Below are positions 8,458 through 17,088 of a stretch of DNA of 64,000 bases, one piece after another. The number at the start of each line of letters is the position of its first letter. The first letter of the stretch is position 1. The notes below the pieces were generated by a model. That model made no database searches. It was not told the DNA's origin and was given only the letters and a program-made list of their open reading frames with translations. A program made the position numbers and the translations under genes. Origin of the DNA: Streptomyces sp. NBC_01381 (GTDB taxonomy: Bacteria; Actinomycetota; Actinomycetes; Streptomycetales; Streptomycetaceae); assembly GCF_026340305.1 (NCBI RefSeq), contig NZ_JAPEPI010000002.1:3658001-3722000 (forward strand), given 5' to 3'.

Positions 8458-9294
8458 CTACAGGGGCACTGCGGTTCCGGTGACCGTGATGCCGCTGGAC
8501 GACTGCGCCGGCACACCTACCGTGATGGTGCTCGGGCGACCCATGTCGTACCCCTGGTAGACCGTCAGGGTTGCAGGAGGGGAGACCAGCTGGAGCTCTC
8601 TGAGGTAGCCGCCGAGGGCTGCGGCCGCTGCGCCGGTGGCCGGGTCTTCGACGACTCCGCCGGGTGGGAATGGGTTCCGCGCGTGGAAGACAGTCGGCGA
8701 CTCTCGCCACACCAGGTCAACAGTGGCCCAGTCGTTGCGGCGCATCAGATCGGTGAGCGCAGGCATGTTGTAATCCAGATCCGAGAGCCGTCCTCGGCTG
8801 GCTGCTGCGATCACAGGATGCCAGGCGCCGGCATAGGCCGCGCGTGGCGGCAGTTCAGGGTCAAGATCGGCGGCCGGCCAGCACAGTGCAGTGAGCAGCT
8901 CGGCCAGGGTAGGGGGCTTGATCGGTGCCGTCCGAGTCTCCACGCTCACCAGCGTGGCCACAACCGAGCCGTCCTGCGTGCTGCGCGTAGAGACGGAGAC
9001 TGGTCCAGCTTTCGTTCGGAGCCGCAGGTCTCCCACCCCGTGGAGCTGTGCGTACGCGACGGCCGTGGCGATAGTGGCATGGCCGCAGAACGGAACCTCG
9101 GTGAGCGGACTGAAGTAACGGACGGCGAGGCTGCCGTCGTTGAGCGGCACCACGAACGCCGTCTCCGAGAAACCGACCTTCGCCGCCGTTGCTGCCATCG
9201 TCGGTTCGTCGATGTCGGTGGCGTCCAGCACTACCCCGGCCGGATTTCCGCCTGACGGATCGGTGCTGAAAGCTACATAGCGCAAGAGCTCCAT
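8458..9294 (-). CDS. PhzF-family isomerase/epimerase
   Basis: 278 residues, the standard length of PhzF-fold proteins. The N-terminal TDPSGGNPAGVVL and the RYFSPLTEVPFCGHATIA motifs are diagnostic. The catalytic Glu expected near residue 45 is present in GFSETAFV (E44). The second half contains the matching VEDPATGAAAAALGGYL segment. PhzF proteins isomerise or epimerise small metabolites in phenazine and amino-acid pathways; the substrate here is unknown. It follows the 2OG-Fe(II) oxygenase gene by 67 bp on the same strand, so the two are probably co-transcribed. Confidence 0.88.
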   Translation of the reverse strand: MELLRYVAFSTDPSGGNPAGVVLDATDIDEPTMAATAAKVGFSETAFVVPLNDGSLAVRYFSPLTEVPFCGHATIATAVAYAQLHGVGDLRLRTKAGPVSVSTRSTQDGSVVATLVSVETRTAPIKPPTLAELLTALCWPAADLDPELPPRAAYAGAWHPVIAAASRGRLSDLDYNMPALTDLMRRNDWATVDLVWRESPTVFHARNPFPPGGVVEDPATGAAAAALGGYLRELQLVSPPATLTVYQGYDMGRPSTITVGVPAQSSSGITVTGTAVPL

Positions 9295-9361
9295 TGCCTG
9301 AACCTAGCGGTGTGGCCCAGGCGCGTCAAAGTACCTGGTCGCAACTCCATACCAAGCTCTG

Positions 9362-10165
9362 TCAGCCCCAAGTCAACAATTCGCCGATGTCGCTCATAGC
9401 TACGGCGAAACCCAGTGCGATACGCCGGGAACCCCGGCTGGGACGGACTGCATGGTAATAGCGAGGATTGATCAATATCGCTTCGCCGACTTCGGGCTTG
9501 AGTTCGATCGACTCGGCGTCGCCGACTACTGCCTTGTCGTAGCCGTATGAATGGGGTAGACGGAACGCCTCGTCGGTGGGGCACCATAGATGCCGCCACA
9601 GGACCATCTCGCCGCCGGATTTCGGAACGCTGAGGTACAGGTTGAACGCAAACTGGGCGACTAGCGGCGCATCTAGAAGATCACCGGAGAACTCGCGCAG
9701 TGCGTCGTCGAAATGGACCTGGAATCCTTGGTTGGGCTCGCGGGCCACGCCGGGACCCATCTCCCGGCCATCGTGGTGGCCCACCACCACGCCCCTGGGC
9801 CAGTCAGTCCCCAGCGCGTCGCGGCACTCCTTGTACGGGTCGAACGGAAGTCCGAGTGCAGGCCAGGCTTGGCGATGAGCTTCCAGTGCATCCCAGTAGC
9901 TGCCGGCTACCTTGCCGTTTCTTCGGTGGTCACTGACGCCGATGCCGTATCGCAGCACGGGTGGGTCCACGCGCTTGCTGCCGTACGAGTCGAACTCTCT
10001 GCTTTCCAGGGCCCGCAGTGTCTGCTCGCACATGGGCTGTGGCATGCAGTCAGGTACGCGAATCGCGGCACACCTTCCGGCTGCGAGATCAGTGATCTGT
10101 TCGTGTTTGAACGCGGGCGAAGTGACAGCACGGAAGAACGGATCATGTAAGTCGCTAGAGGTCAT
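9362..10165 (-). CDS. 2-oxoglutarate/Fe(II)-dependent oxygenase
   Basis: 267 residues with the double-stranded beta-helix signature: metal ligands H151 and D153 in QVHFDD, the distal His at 238 in RYYHAVRPS, and a basic residue about ten positions later in RRIALGF for the 2OG carboxylate. Family members hydroxylate, desaturate or halogenate free or carrier-bound amino acids and peptides. It lies between a 64-aa gene upstream and PhzF downstream, in what looks like a three-gene transcription unit. The N-terminal 100 residues are not a recognised domain. The substrate is undetermined; the context suggests a small metabolite or a peptide. Confidence 0.8.
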   Translation of the reverse strand: MTSSDLHDPFFRAVTSPAFKHEQITDLAAGRCAAIRVPDCMPQPMCEQTLRALESREFDSYGSKRVDPPVLRYGIGVSDHRRNGKVAGSYWDALEAHRQAWPALGLPFDPYKECRDALGTDWPRGVVVGHHDGREMGPGVAREPNQGFQVHFDDALREFSGDLLDAPLVAQFAFNLYLSVPKSGGEMVLWRHLWCPTDEAFRLPHSYGYDKAVVGDAESIELKPEVGEAILINPRYYHAVRPSRGSRRIALGFAVAMSDIGELLTWG

Positions 10166-10192
10166 TGGTCTGCCCCGCTTCCCCGCCTGTTG

Positions 10193-10384
10193 CTATGCGG
10201 GACTTGGGCCACTTATGGCCCGGAACGCTGTCTTGGCGGCAAGCTCTAGGGCTTGGTGATCGGTTTCCATCGCTTCCAGTGCGATTCGTCGCCCGATCTC
10301 CGATTGCTTCTCCTCAAGAGCGCTTCCAGGGGCGCCCCACTGCGGTAACTGATCGTTCTCCGAATCGGTGTGAACCGTAGTCAT
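10193..10384 (-). CDS. Small acidic protein, first gene of oxygenase/PhzF operon
   Basis: 63 residues from the ATG at 10384 (a TTG one codon earlier is also possible). A strong GGAGGG lies 8 bases before the ATG. The protein is acidic and helical in the middle, with an Ala/Pro-rich end (FRAISGPSPA) and no cysteines, so it does not look like a lanthipeptide core. It ends 27 bp before the 2OG-Fe(II) oxygenase. It could be a carrier, a regulator or a modified-peptide precursor; none can be proven. Confidence 0.6.
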   Translation of the reverse strand: MTTVHTDSENDQLPQWGAPGSALEEKQSEIGRRIALEAMETDHQALELAAKTAFRAISGPSPA

Positions 10385-10385
10385 C

Positions 10386-10422
10386 AACGCAACCCTCCGT
10401 GTTGTTCAATACACGTTGCGTT
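10386..10422 (-). promoter_or_regulatory. Hairpin over the ribosome-binding site of the 63-aa gene
   Basis: AACGCAAC at 10386-10393 is the exact reverse complement of GTTGCGTT at 10415-10422, with an inner GTGT/ACAC pairing. On the minus-strand transcript the GGAGGG ribosome-binding site falls within this fold, so it could hide the site, or the DNA repeat could be an operator overlapping the start. Confidence 0.45.
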
Positions 10423-10510
10423 ACCAAGGGTGGCGGTTTACCTAGGCTACGCGCAAGCCCCTGGCAGGATGACTCATTCTCATCAACTCGCCTTGGGTGG
10501 AGGGTGCTTA

Positions 10511-11375
10511 GACGTTGTCTTATGTGGTGAGGCGGCGTAGTACCTCACCATGGGCCAGGGGACGTGGAGTTGGATCGTTCCGGACGGGCTGTAGGGATAT
10601 CGCGAAGCCGTTGCTCCCCGCCGTCGAGAGTGCGACCGCAGGGCGGCGGGACGCGGGATACGCCTGATGAGACGCTGTTTGCCGCGATCGTCTACGTGCT
10701 GGTCAGCGGCTGTGCATGGCGGGCGTTGCCGCCGTGTTTCGGAGCGTCGAAGTCGACCGTGCACCGGCGCTTCGCCATCTGGTCTCGAGCCGGGGTCTGG
10801 GGCCGGCTGCATCAGAAGGTTCTCCAACTCCTGGACGAACAGGACCTGGTCGACCTGTCCCGTGCAGTGCTCGACTCAGCTCACGTCCGCGCTAAAAAGG
10901 GGGCGAACTTGCAGGTCCGAGCCCCGTGGACCGGGGTAAGCCCGGTTCCAAGATGCATGTCCTGTCCGACGCGAACGGACTGCCCCTACGGGTCGGGCTC
11001 TCCGCGGCCAACACGCACGACAGTCTCGCTCTGAAGCCGATGCTGTCCCATTTCCACATGGGACACGCATCCCACGCGACCGATTCCAAGCCCCAGCGCC
11101 TACACGCCGACAAGGCGTACGACGTCCCTCACCTGCGGCGATGGTTATGGGGAAAGCGCATCGGCGTCCGGATCGCCCGCAAGGGCCTCGACTCCAGCGA
11201 GCGGCTCGGCCGCCGTAGGTGGATCATTGAGCGCACCATGTCCTGGCTGACCGGCTACCGCCGCCTCAACCACCGCTACGAACGGAAACCCGGCAACTAC
11301 CTGGCCTTTCTAGGCCTGGCATCCGCCCTCTGCTGCTACAAACGGTTCCTCAAACTGACCATGTAGGACACGGTC
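10511..11375 (+). mobile_element. IS5-family insertion sequence (IS112-like), 865 bp
   Basis: Imperfect terminal inverted repeats are seen: the left end GACGTTGTCTTATGTGGTGA and the complement of the right end GACCGTGTCCTACATGGTCA. They are flanked by the 3-bp target duplication TTA (10508-10510 and 11376-11378). The target is exactly the stop codon of the STAND gene on the opposite strand, which stays a TAA, so the insertion did not change that protein. The size and transposase fit the IS112/IS1031-like group of IS5. The assignment is by recollection of the family. Confidence 0.75.
10550..11366 (+). pseudogene. IS5-family transposase, frame-disrupted
   Basis: Three frames are needed to read the protein. 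ATG 10550 opens MGQGTWSWIVPDGL and meets TAG after 14 codons. The next frame carries PPSRVRPQGGGTRDTPDETL through DSAHVRAKKG. The third (from about 10900) carries GPSPVDRGKPGSKMHVL to the stop at 11366, with the second Asp in HADKAYD and the Glu in RRWIIERTMSW. The switch at the A5G5 run (10894-10903) looks like the -1 programmed slip used by such elements; the N-terminal breaks look like decay. Confidence 0.7.
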
Positions 11376-14288
11376 TTAGTGTTCGTCATCCCCGTCAGAG
11401 CCTTGGATTTCCTTGAGGGTCTTGTCCAGGAGCTGTTGGGTCCGCCTCCTCAGGGGATTGTCAGGGGGCAGCACTCTGTGCTGGTCCACCACCAGGTCCC
11501 TGAGCTCCCAGACTGCCTCTCGGGTACGCCCCAACCTCAGTAGGGCGAGGCAGAGGGTGTGTCGGAGAAGCATCATCCGGTACGAGTCTGCGGGTTGCGC
11601 GGTGTCACTGAGGGCGCCGCGCAACTCGATCTCGGCATCCCTCGGGTTCTGGTGAAGCAGGCAGCGCGCCAAAGTGAGCCGCGCCCACAGGACTTCCGGA
11701 TGCGAGGGCGGCCACTTGTTGCGCCGGCAGATCTCAAGTACCTCGCGCACCTCGGCCTCTGCGTCGGCTGGGCGGTTCAGCCCCAGGAGCGCGCGGGCCA
11801 GGCTGTGCCTTACGACCAAGGTGTGGTGGTGCTCTGGGCCGCTTACCCTGTTTTCCGCCTTGATGATTGAGCGCAGCAGCTGCTCTGCCTCTTCCACCCG
11901 GTTCTGTTCAAGGATGGCGCGGGCCAGCTTGTGACGGCTGGCCAGAGTGTCGGTGTGGTCTTCGCCCAGGAGGCGCGTGCGGGCGGCGACGACCTGCTGG
12001 AGCTCCTTCTCCGCGGCGGTGTGTTCCTCGCTTTCGAGGGTGATGCGACCCTTCTCGTGCCGGAGGCCCAGGATCTCCCGGTCGTCCTTGTGGAAGCCGA
12101 AGGAGGTGCAGTTGGCGACGATTGGCTGCATCACCTCTCGGGCTGGTCCTAGCAGGCCGGTTGCGATCCAGTAGCGGGCGGTCAGCCGTATGAGCTCCAG
12201 GGCGTCGACGAGCACGCTCCGATCCTCCAGTCGCAAGATGTCGAGCAGACTGCTCTGTGTTACGTCGACGGAGTGTGGCGCGATCGCTGCCCACAGCGGC
12301 CAGTTCGATGGGCTGTCGGGGTCCTTGCCTTTAATGGCGTCCAGCAGCATTCGCGCCGCCAGACCGTAGTAGTCGGTGCGGCGCCGCTGCACGTCCTCGT
12401 CGTCCCGCAGTACGCCGTGGACAACTGGGTGCAGGGTCAGGACATAGGGCAGTTCTGGATCATTGACGTCTGCGCGTTCGTCTACGTCGACCAGGCCGAA
12501 GTCTTCGAGCTTCTGTAGAACAGAACGGCGCTGTGCGGTCGAGAACTCTGAGAAGAGTGGTGACTCGGCCGGTGCTTCGCCGTTCAGCAGGCAACGGTAG
12601 GGGATGGGTGCGATGTTCAGACATGCGAACACCTTGAGCATCGGCGCCGCCTGGGGCACGCCCTGCCGGGTCAGCAGATCCAGAGCGATGCCGTACGTCT
12701 TCTCGACGATCTCCCGTCCGAGCAGCTCACTGAGGTCATGGTCACGGGTGCCTGGCGCGGATTCGAAGTGCCGCTTGACGGCCTTCCTGTAGCTCTCGAA
12801 GTCCCTGATGCCCTCGTCGTCGAGAGATACCGTGCCCTCGCTGACTACCTTCACGAAGTCAGCTGCGGCACGCAATGCCAGGGGCAGGCCACCGAGCTCG
12901 ACTGACAGCTGTCGGGCCTGCTCATTCGTGCCACCGACGCCGTTCGTGCGCTCCAACAGCATTGACGCGCCGTCGTCCTCGTCGAGCAAGGGCACCTGAT
13001 GTACATGGCTCCAGGACCCCCATGTGTCCTTGCTGCGGACGCGGCTGGTGACGATGACCATGCCGCCATCAGTGGCTGGCTCCCGCAGCCATCCCGTTCC
13101 GTACGACACCGGCCCGTCGCGCGGGCCTAGCTGTTGCGGATCGTCAGCGTTGTCGAGGACGAGCAGCCAGGGCTCAGGGGAGGCGTCGAGCAGGCTCCAC
13201 ACAAGGTCCGTGGAGGTGCTCATGCGCCGCCAGGCTTGCTCCACCTGGGCTGCCGGCGCTCCCAACTCGTTGGCGACTGTCCGCATGCAAGCACTGAGTT
13301 CGGACGCCGAAACCCACCAGACCCGGCGCCGAGCTAAGCGTGCACGGTCCGCGATCTCGAGAGCTACCCGGCTCTTGCCCGAACCTCCTAGGCCCGCCAA
13401 AATGTGCACCCTCTGCTGTGGGGGCGATGACATGACCGAGGCGACGAGGCTGAGCCGTTCCTTACCCTTCAGCTTGCCCTGCTGCAGTTTGCTGTAGGGC
13501 GGAAGTACGGATTGGCCTCCTTGTTGTTCGGGGGCAGGTTCCGGCGGGGAAGGCGGGATAGGTTGAGTCCGCGGGGCAGCGGCAGACAGCAAGGCGGTCC
13601 GCACAATACGGTACGACTCGGCGCTGCGACCGGTCGGCTGCACGATGGAGAAGTGATCTGCTGCGACCACACCGCCGGATGGAAAGACGCCCCGGGCGAC
13701 GACGGGCGGCACGATGTTGTCAGCGGACCCGCCGTAGGCCTCTATGGGGATGGGGCATTCCTTGCCGCTACAGCGGCGTGCGTGTGCCACGCCGCTGAGC
13801 ACCGTTCGCTGAGCCTCCGTCACTGAGCGGTCGAAGGGCCGCAGTTGGCGTTCCTGTGGGTTCCTCCAGATGACCCTGAGGAACTTTCGCACCGTCAGGA
13901 AGAACCCCGATCCGGTGTTGGGGCAGGCGAACATCGTGAAGTGCTTGATGCGGGTGAGATCGCCCCCCTCGCCGTGCCACAGCTTGCGGGCGAGGAACCG
14001 CTGGACGACCAAACCACCCTGGCTGTGGGTGACCAGGACAATTGACTCGGCGTCACCAACCTCCGTCTTCAGGTAGGTGTCCAGTTGGTCGGCGATGTCA
14101 TCCGTTTCGGCGACTCGCCGATCCGGGCGCAGCCGCGCGAGAGGCGAGTCGTACTGGAAGCAGTGGACGGTGACGCGGCCGGACAGTTCCGGATCGGTGG
14201 TGATGAGCTCCCGAAAGGACGTCCATACCTCGGCCGAGGAGAAGAGGCCGTGCACCAACACCAGGTGAACGTGTAACGATGCCACCAT
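11376..14288 (-). CDS. STAND/NLR-like protein: alpha/beta-hydrolase + NB-ARC ATPase + TPR
   Basis: 970 residues from ATG 14288, chosen because GGAGG stands 6 bases upstream; the longer open frame lacks this. Residues 1-235 form an alpha/beta-hydrolase of the PGAP1/lipase type, with the start strand LVLVHGLFS, nucleophile S89 in THSQGG, likely acid D190 and His 212 in ADHFSI. A proline-rich linker follows. The NB-ARC domain begins at about 290 with Walker A GLGGSGKS (299-306), then LLVLDNADD (Walker B), TSR and GGLPLALRAAA, the signatures of plant/animal NLR and bacterial STAND ATPases. TPR-like repeats with paired helices (LASRHKLARAILEQNR and the like) run from about 780 to 960. The logic is that of an effector-sensor antiphage protein: the TPR end senses, the NB-ARC oligomerises, the hydrolase acts. 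An IS is inserted at its stop codon without damage. Confidence 0.85.
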   Translation of the reverse strand: MVASLHVHLVLVHGLFSSAEVWTSFRELITTDPELSGRVTVHCFQYDSPLARLRPDRRVAETDDIADQLDTYLKTEVGDAESIVLVTHSQGGLVVQRFLARKLWHGEGGDLTRIKHFTMFACPNTGSGFFLTVRKFLRVIWRNPQERQLRPFDRSVTEAQRTVLSGVAHARRCSGKECPIPIEAYGGSADNIVPPVVARGVFPSGGVVAADHFSIVQPTGRSAESYRIVRTALLSAAAPRTQPIPPSPPEPAPEQQGGQSVLPPYSKLQQGKLKGKERLSLVASVMSSPPQQRVHILAGLGGSGKSRVALEIADRARLARRRVWWVSASELSACMRTVANELGAPAAQVEQAWRRMSTSTDLVWSLLDASPEPWLLVLDNADDPQQLGPRDGPVSYGTGWLREPATDGGMVIVTSRVRSKDTWGSWSHVHQVPLLDEDDGASMLLERTNGVGGTNEQARQLSVELGGLPLALRAAADFVKVVSEGTVSLDDEGIRDFESYRKAVKRHFESAPGTRDHDLSELLGREIVEKTYGIALDLLTRQGVPQAAPMLKVFACLNIAPIPYRCLLNGEAPAESPLFSEFSTAQRRSVLQKLEDFGLVDVDERADVNDPELPYVLTLHPVVHGVLRDDEDVQRRRTDYYGLAARMLLDAIKGKDPDSPSNWPLWAAIAPHSVDVTQSSLLDILRLEDRSVLVDALELIRLTARYWIATGLLGPAREVMQPIVANCTSFGFHKDDREILGLRHEKGRITLESEEHTAAEKELQQVVAARTRLLGEDHTDTLASRHKLARAILEQNRVEEAEQLLRSIIKAENRVSGPEHHHTLVVRHSLARALLGLNRPADAEAEVREVLEICRRNKWPPSHPEVLWARLTLARCLLHQNPRDAEIELRGALSDTAQPADSYRMMLLRHTLCLALLRLGRTREAVWELRDLVVDQHRVLPPDNPLRRRTQQLLDKTLKEIQGSDGDDEH

Positions 14289-15080
14289 CTCGAACCTCCG
14301 CAGCCAGATTGCGAGTTGATCCCCGACGGACCGGTCGCAAGGCAAGGCAGCAGTCAGACCAATCATGCATGAGGGGCAACCAAAGGAGCCAGGAGGTTGG
14401 CGCTGCCTGATCTGGGAGAGAGGCACCCCGGCTTCGTCATCCCTCGTACGGCGGCCTGCGGTGGGTGCACGAGGGGCGGGCAAGTGGAGCGGGCGTTGTA
14501 GTGAATGATGAGGCAATTGCCGTAGACCGAGATGGCGCCTGCGTTCCCTGGCGCCGTCTCCCCGTACCCGGCACTCTGGAAGGAGGGCCCACCGGCTGAG
14601 CGGGAGGCGCCATGCGGGGCATGTGCGAGTGCTCGGCCAAGCCAGAGGGGCAACCCGAGCAGCGCGAGGTCGTGTGTAAGCCCCGCGTCATTGAGTCTCC
14701 CGAGGTGGTCTCTCGACCCCGAGAGGCTGAGTTCCCTACCCTCGGTAGCGCGCCCCCCCAAGGTCGAGTCGGGTCTCTCCAGCGTCGGCTTCGCGCAAAT
14801 CCGGTTCGGTCGAGGCGCGAACCGGCGGGCCGCCATGCGAAACCTGCTGTGTGAGGCTCGCCGGATCGTGGCGCGCGCCGAGCCTGGGAAAGTGACGGAG
14901 GCGCTTGAAAGTCGCCTCAGGCACATGTTGATAGGGAAGATACCTGCGAAGACCATCCTCTTGTTGGCTATGGGGCCGGAGCAGCCCGAGGCGCGTCCAA
15001 GCAAGCCTCCGGAAAAGCCGGGGGACAAGCCAGTGGAGTGTCATCCCGGCTTCCGTCTCGGAGCGGATGATCTCTGCCGT
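14289..15080. other. Region without a supportable gene
   Basis: About 790 bp between the STAND gene start and a transposase relic. Long open frames exist on both strands but have the low-complexity look of GC-rich shadows, and none resembles a family I know. The STAND promoter must lie within 14289-14500. Confidence 0.4.
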
Positions 15081-15084
15081 CATC

Positions 15085-15510
15085 CTGGCTACCGAGGCCA
15101 GGAGTACGTCGACTTGGGTGCGCAGATCGCGGTCACTTCCGCGTCCGTGCAGGACCGCGCGGGAGGCTGCACCGTCTTGGCCTGGCTTATGTCTGCCTTC
15201 CGCACGGGCAGCCGGGTGTGGGCCGATGGAGTATACGCCAACTCCGTTGATTTCACGCTGCTTTCATGGGCCTGCGACGCGTTGGGTATCGTCGTGGAGA
15301 TCGTGAAGCGGACCGATGATGTCGGGGGCTTCAAGGTCCTGTCCTGTCGCTGGGTGGTGGAGCGAAGTTTCGGCTGGCTGGTCGGAAACCGTCAGCTGGC
15401 CCCGCGACTACGAACGACTGACTGCGACCTCCGAGGTCATGATCAAGGTCGCGATGATCCGTCTGATGCTCGTCCGGCTTGCCGAGCAGTCATCGTGGTG
15501 GAGCTATGAA
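15085..15510 (+). pseudogene. IS5-type transposase C-terminal fragment, frameshifted
   Basis: The plus strand reads IAVTSASVQDRAG, then RVWADGVYANSVDF (second Asp of the DDE triad), VEIVKRTDDVGGFKVL and RWVVERSFGWL (catalytic Glu). Near 15375-15395 the frame shifts by one and continues as SWPRDYERLTATSEVMIKVAMIRLM to the end. The N-terminal half is missing, so it is a dead remnant. After it, 15511-15832 shows nothing I recognise. Confidence 0.7.
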
Positions 15511-15832
15511 TCCCCCCGCTCGACCGCGCGAACCAAGACCACCCACGACCTCATCGTGGCGTAGTCAAACGGCCACCCGACAGGTTCTCAGGCTGAGTTC
15601 ATCCACGGACAACGGCCGAAGCCTGCTCGGGACCGCGGCGGGTGCGCGGCTCTGCAGGGTGCTGGCGCCCTGACGCCACTGCAGGGGGACTCAAGCGATC
15701 GTGAACCTCCATCAGGCGACGACCTGGTGTAGATCGCCGGGTGTACAAACTCGCGCAGGCGTCGGCTGTCAAGCCCGCACCCAAGCCATTGACCGGCTCC
15801 AGGCCGGTCTCGTCACTGTCGACCCCGGCCTG

Positions 15833-15870
15833 TGAGGTTTCCCCGTGTCCAAGATCGCGGGGAAACCTCA
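15833..15870. terminator. 13-bp perfect stem-loop
   Basis: TGAGGTTTCCCCG at 15833-15845 and its exact reverse complement at 15858-15870 enclose a 12-base loop. It directly follows a short frame ending IDRLQAGLVTVDPGL-stop, which may be the relic of a gene end. Confidence 0.45.
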
Positions 15871-15967
15871 AGCCCTTCGGGTCGTGCGGAGCGTGATGTG
15901 GCGCAGGCGTTCACTGCGAAGACGTCCTAACCTGCAAAGGCGGAGTCCGATCTCTTCGCACGACGTT

Positions 15968-16281
15968 TGGTCCGCGACTGGTCCGGGAGACGCTCCCTGA
16001 GGTGCCGGCCGGTAGCACGGAAAGTTCAAGCGACTACAGACGGTAGGCGCCCGTTCGGATGTCTGGGGAGCAAAGAGCCTACAGACAGACCGACTTCAGG
16101 CTCTAGAAGAACCCAAGCTTCTTAGGGCTGTATGAACAAAGAACGTTCTTCGTCTGCTAGTGGTACATGCCTGACCTCGCTTCTGACCTGCGATAAAGGG
16201 TGGAATCGCCTGCTGTGAAGCCGAGTTGGTCCGCGCCTGGTCCGGATCTTGGTACGTGGCCTATGGTGTAGGCGTGCGAGT
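15968..16281. repeat. Long diverged direct repeat, copy B
   Basis: Partner of 5150-5464 in the same orientation, collinear with a single 1-bp offset change. It contains the same TGGTCCG-rich ends, the TTCTTAGGGCTGTA core and the AAGAACGTTCTT palindrome (16139-16150). Together the copies bracket about 10.5 kb of accessory genes, including the STAND protein. Confidence 0.75.
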
Positions 16282-17049
16282 CCTGCGGTACGACGTGGCA
16301 GAAATAGTCGGAACCGTCTCTGGTGTCCACGTGGTCCAGGTCAGGAGTGTTTGGCTTGGTCAGGTCCTTATGGTGCAGGCGCGTCGACACTGCTGGTGAC
16401 ACGCATGTGACCGCCGTCACTGAATTGGCCCCCTGCCGGCTCGTTCCGGCGGGAGGCTCTGCGTTCGGGGATGGGGCCGGTTGAGCGGTGGTCGAGAGGT
16501 TTATTCTGCTCCGGTTGGCGGTTCCGGACTGCGAGGCGCGCGAGGCTGTAGCGACGCAGCCCGGAGCGGGACACCGGGCCAACGTTCCGCGGTGACGCAG
16601 GAGCCGAATAGGCATGGCGGGCCCGTTCAGGACGCCGCCGACGAAGTCCTTGCCGACGGCCCAGCAGTTCAACGGAGGTTTTGGCGTGCAGCCAGGACGC
16701 ATCGCCGCGGACCCGGGTCGAGGCCAGGAGCGCACACGGAATGGGCGCCGGCCGAGTGGCGTAGTTACCCGCACCCTGCCAGGAAGCAGCCGCGATGGGG
16801 AGGCCATGCTCCGTATCGTGCGGCAGTGGCGCGACACTCCCGGTCTGCTCAACGACCCCGTGCCTAACGGTGCGGCAGACCATGCTGGGCGGTCGTGTGG
16901 TGCCGGAGTCCCCCGATCAAGTGAGCAGCCCGGCTGCGTCGTTCGGCCCGGCGGCGGTCGCGGGATGTGGGGAGTTCCCTGATGCCGCTCGCCGGGCCCG
17001 AGTGCTGAGCTGGGAGCGGCAAGCGGCATCGCGTGAAGGGGGATCACTG
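16282..17049. other. Region without a recognised gene
   Basis: About 770 bp after repeat B. Overlapping frames are open on both strands (for example one on the minus strand through the whole stretch) but none shows a family motif. GC-rich shadow frames explain them well. Remnants of an older mobile element are possible but not shown. Confidence 0.35.
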
Positions 17050-17088
17050 ATGAGTGCTTCACTGTCCGGGCGAGGGCACGGGACATGA
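17050..17088 (+). CDS. 12-codon upstream ORF coupled to the membrane protein gene
   Basis: ATG 17050 is preceded by AAGGGGG at good spacing and encodes MSASLSGRGHGT. Its TGA overlaps the ATG of the next gene (ATGA). The next gene has no Shine-Dalgarno of its own apart from bases within this mini-ORF, so translational coupling or a leader role is plausible. It could also be the tail of a decayed longer frame. Confidence 0.35.
   Translation: MSASLSGRGHGT

Noticed and set aside
14363..15028. A 221-aa minus-strand frame upstream of the NLR gene
   Set aside because: Composition looks random for a GC-rich shadow and no start signal or motif is visible.
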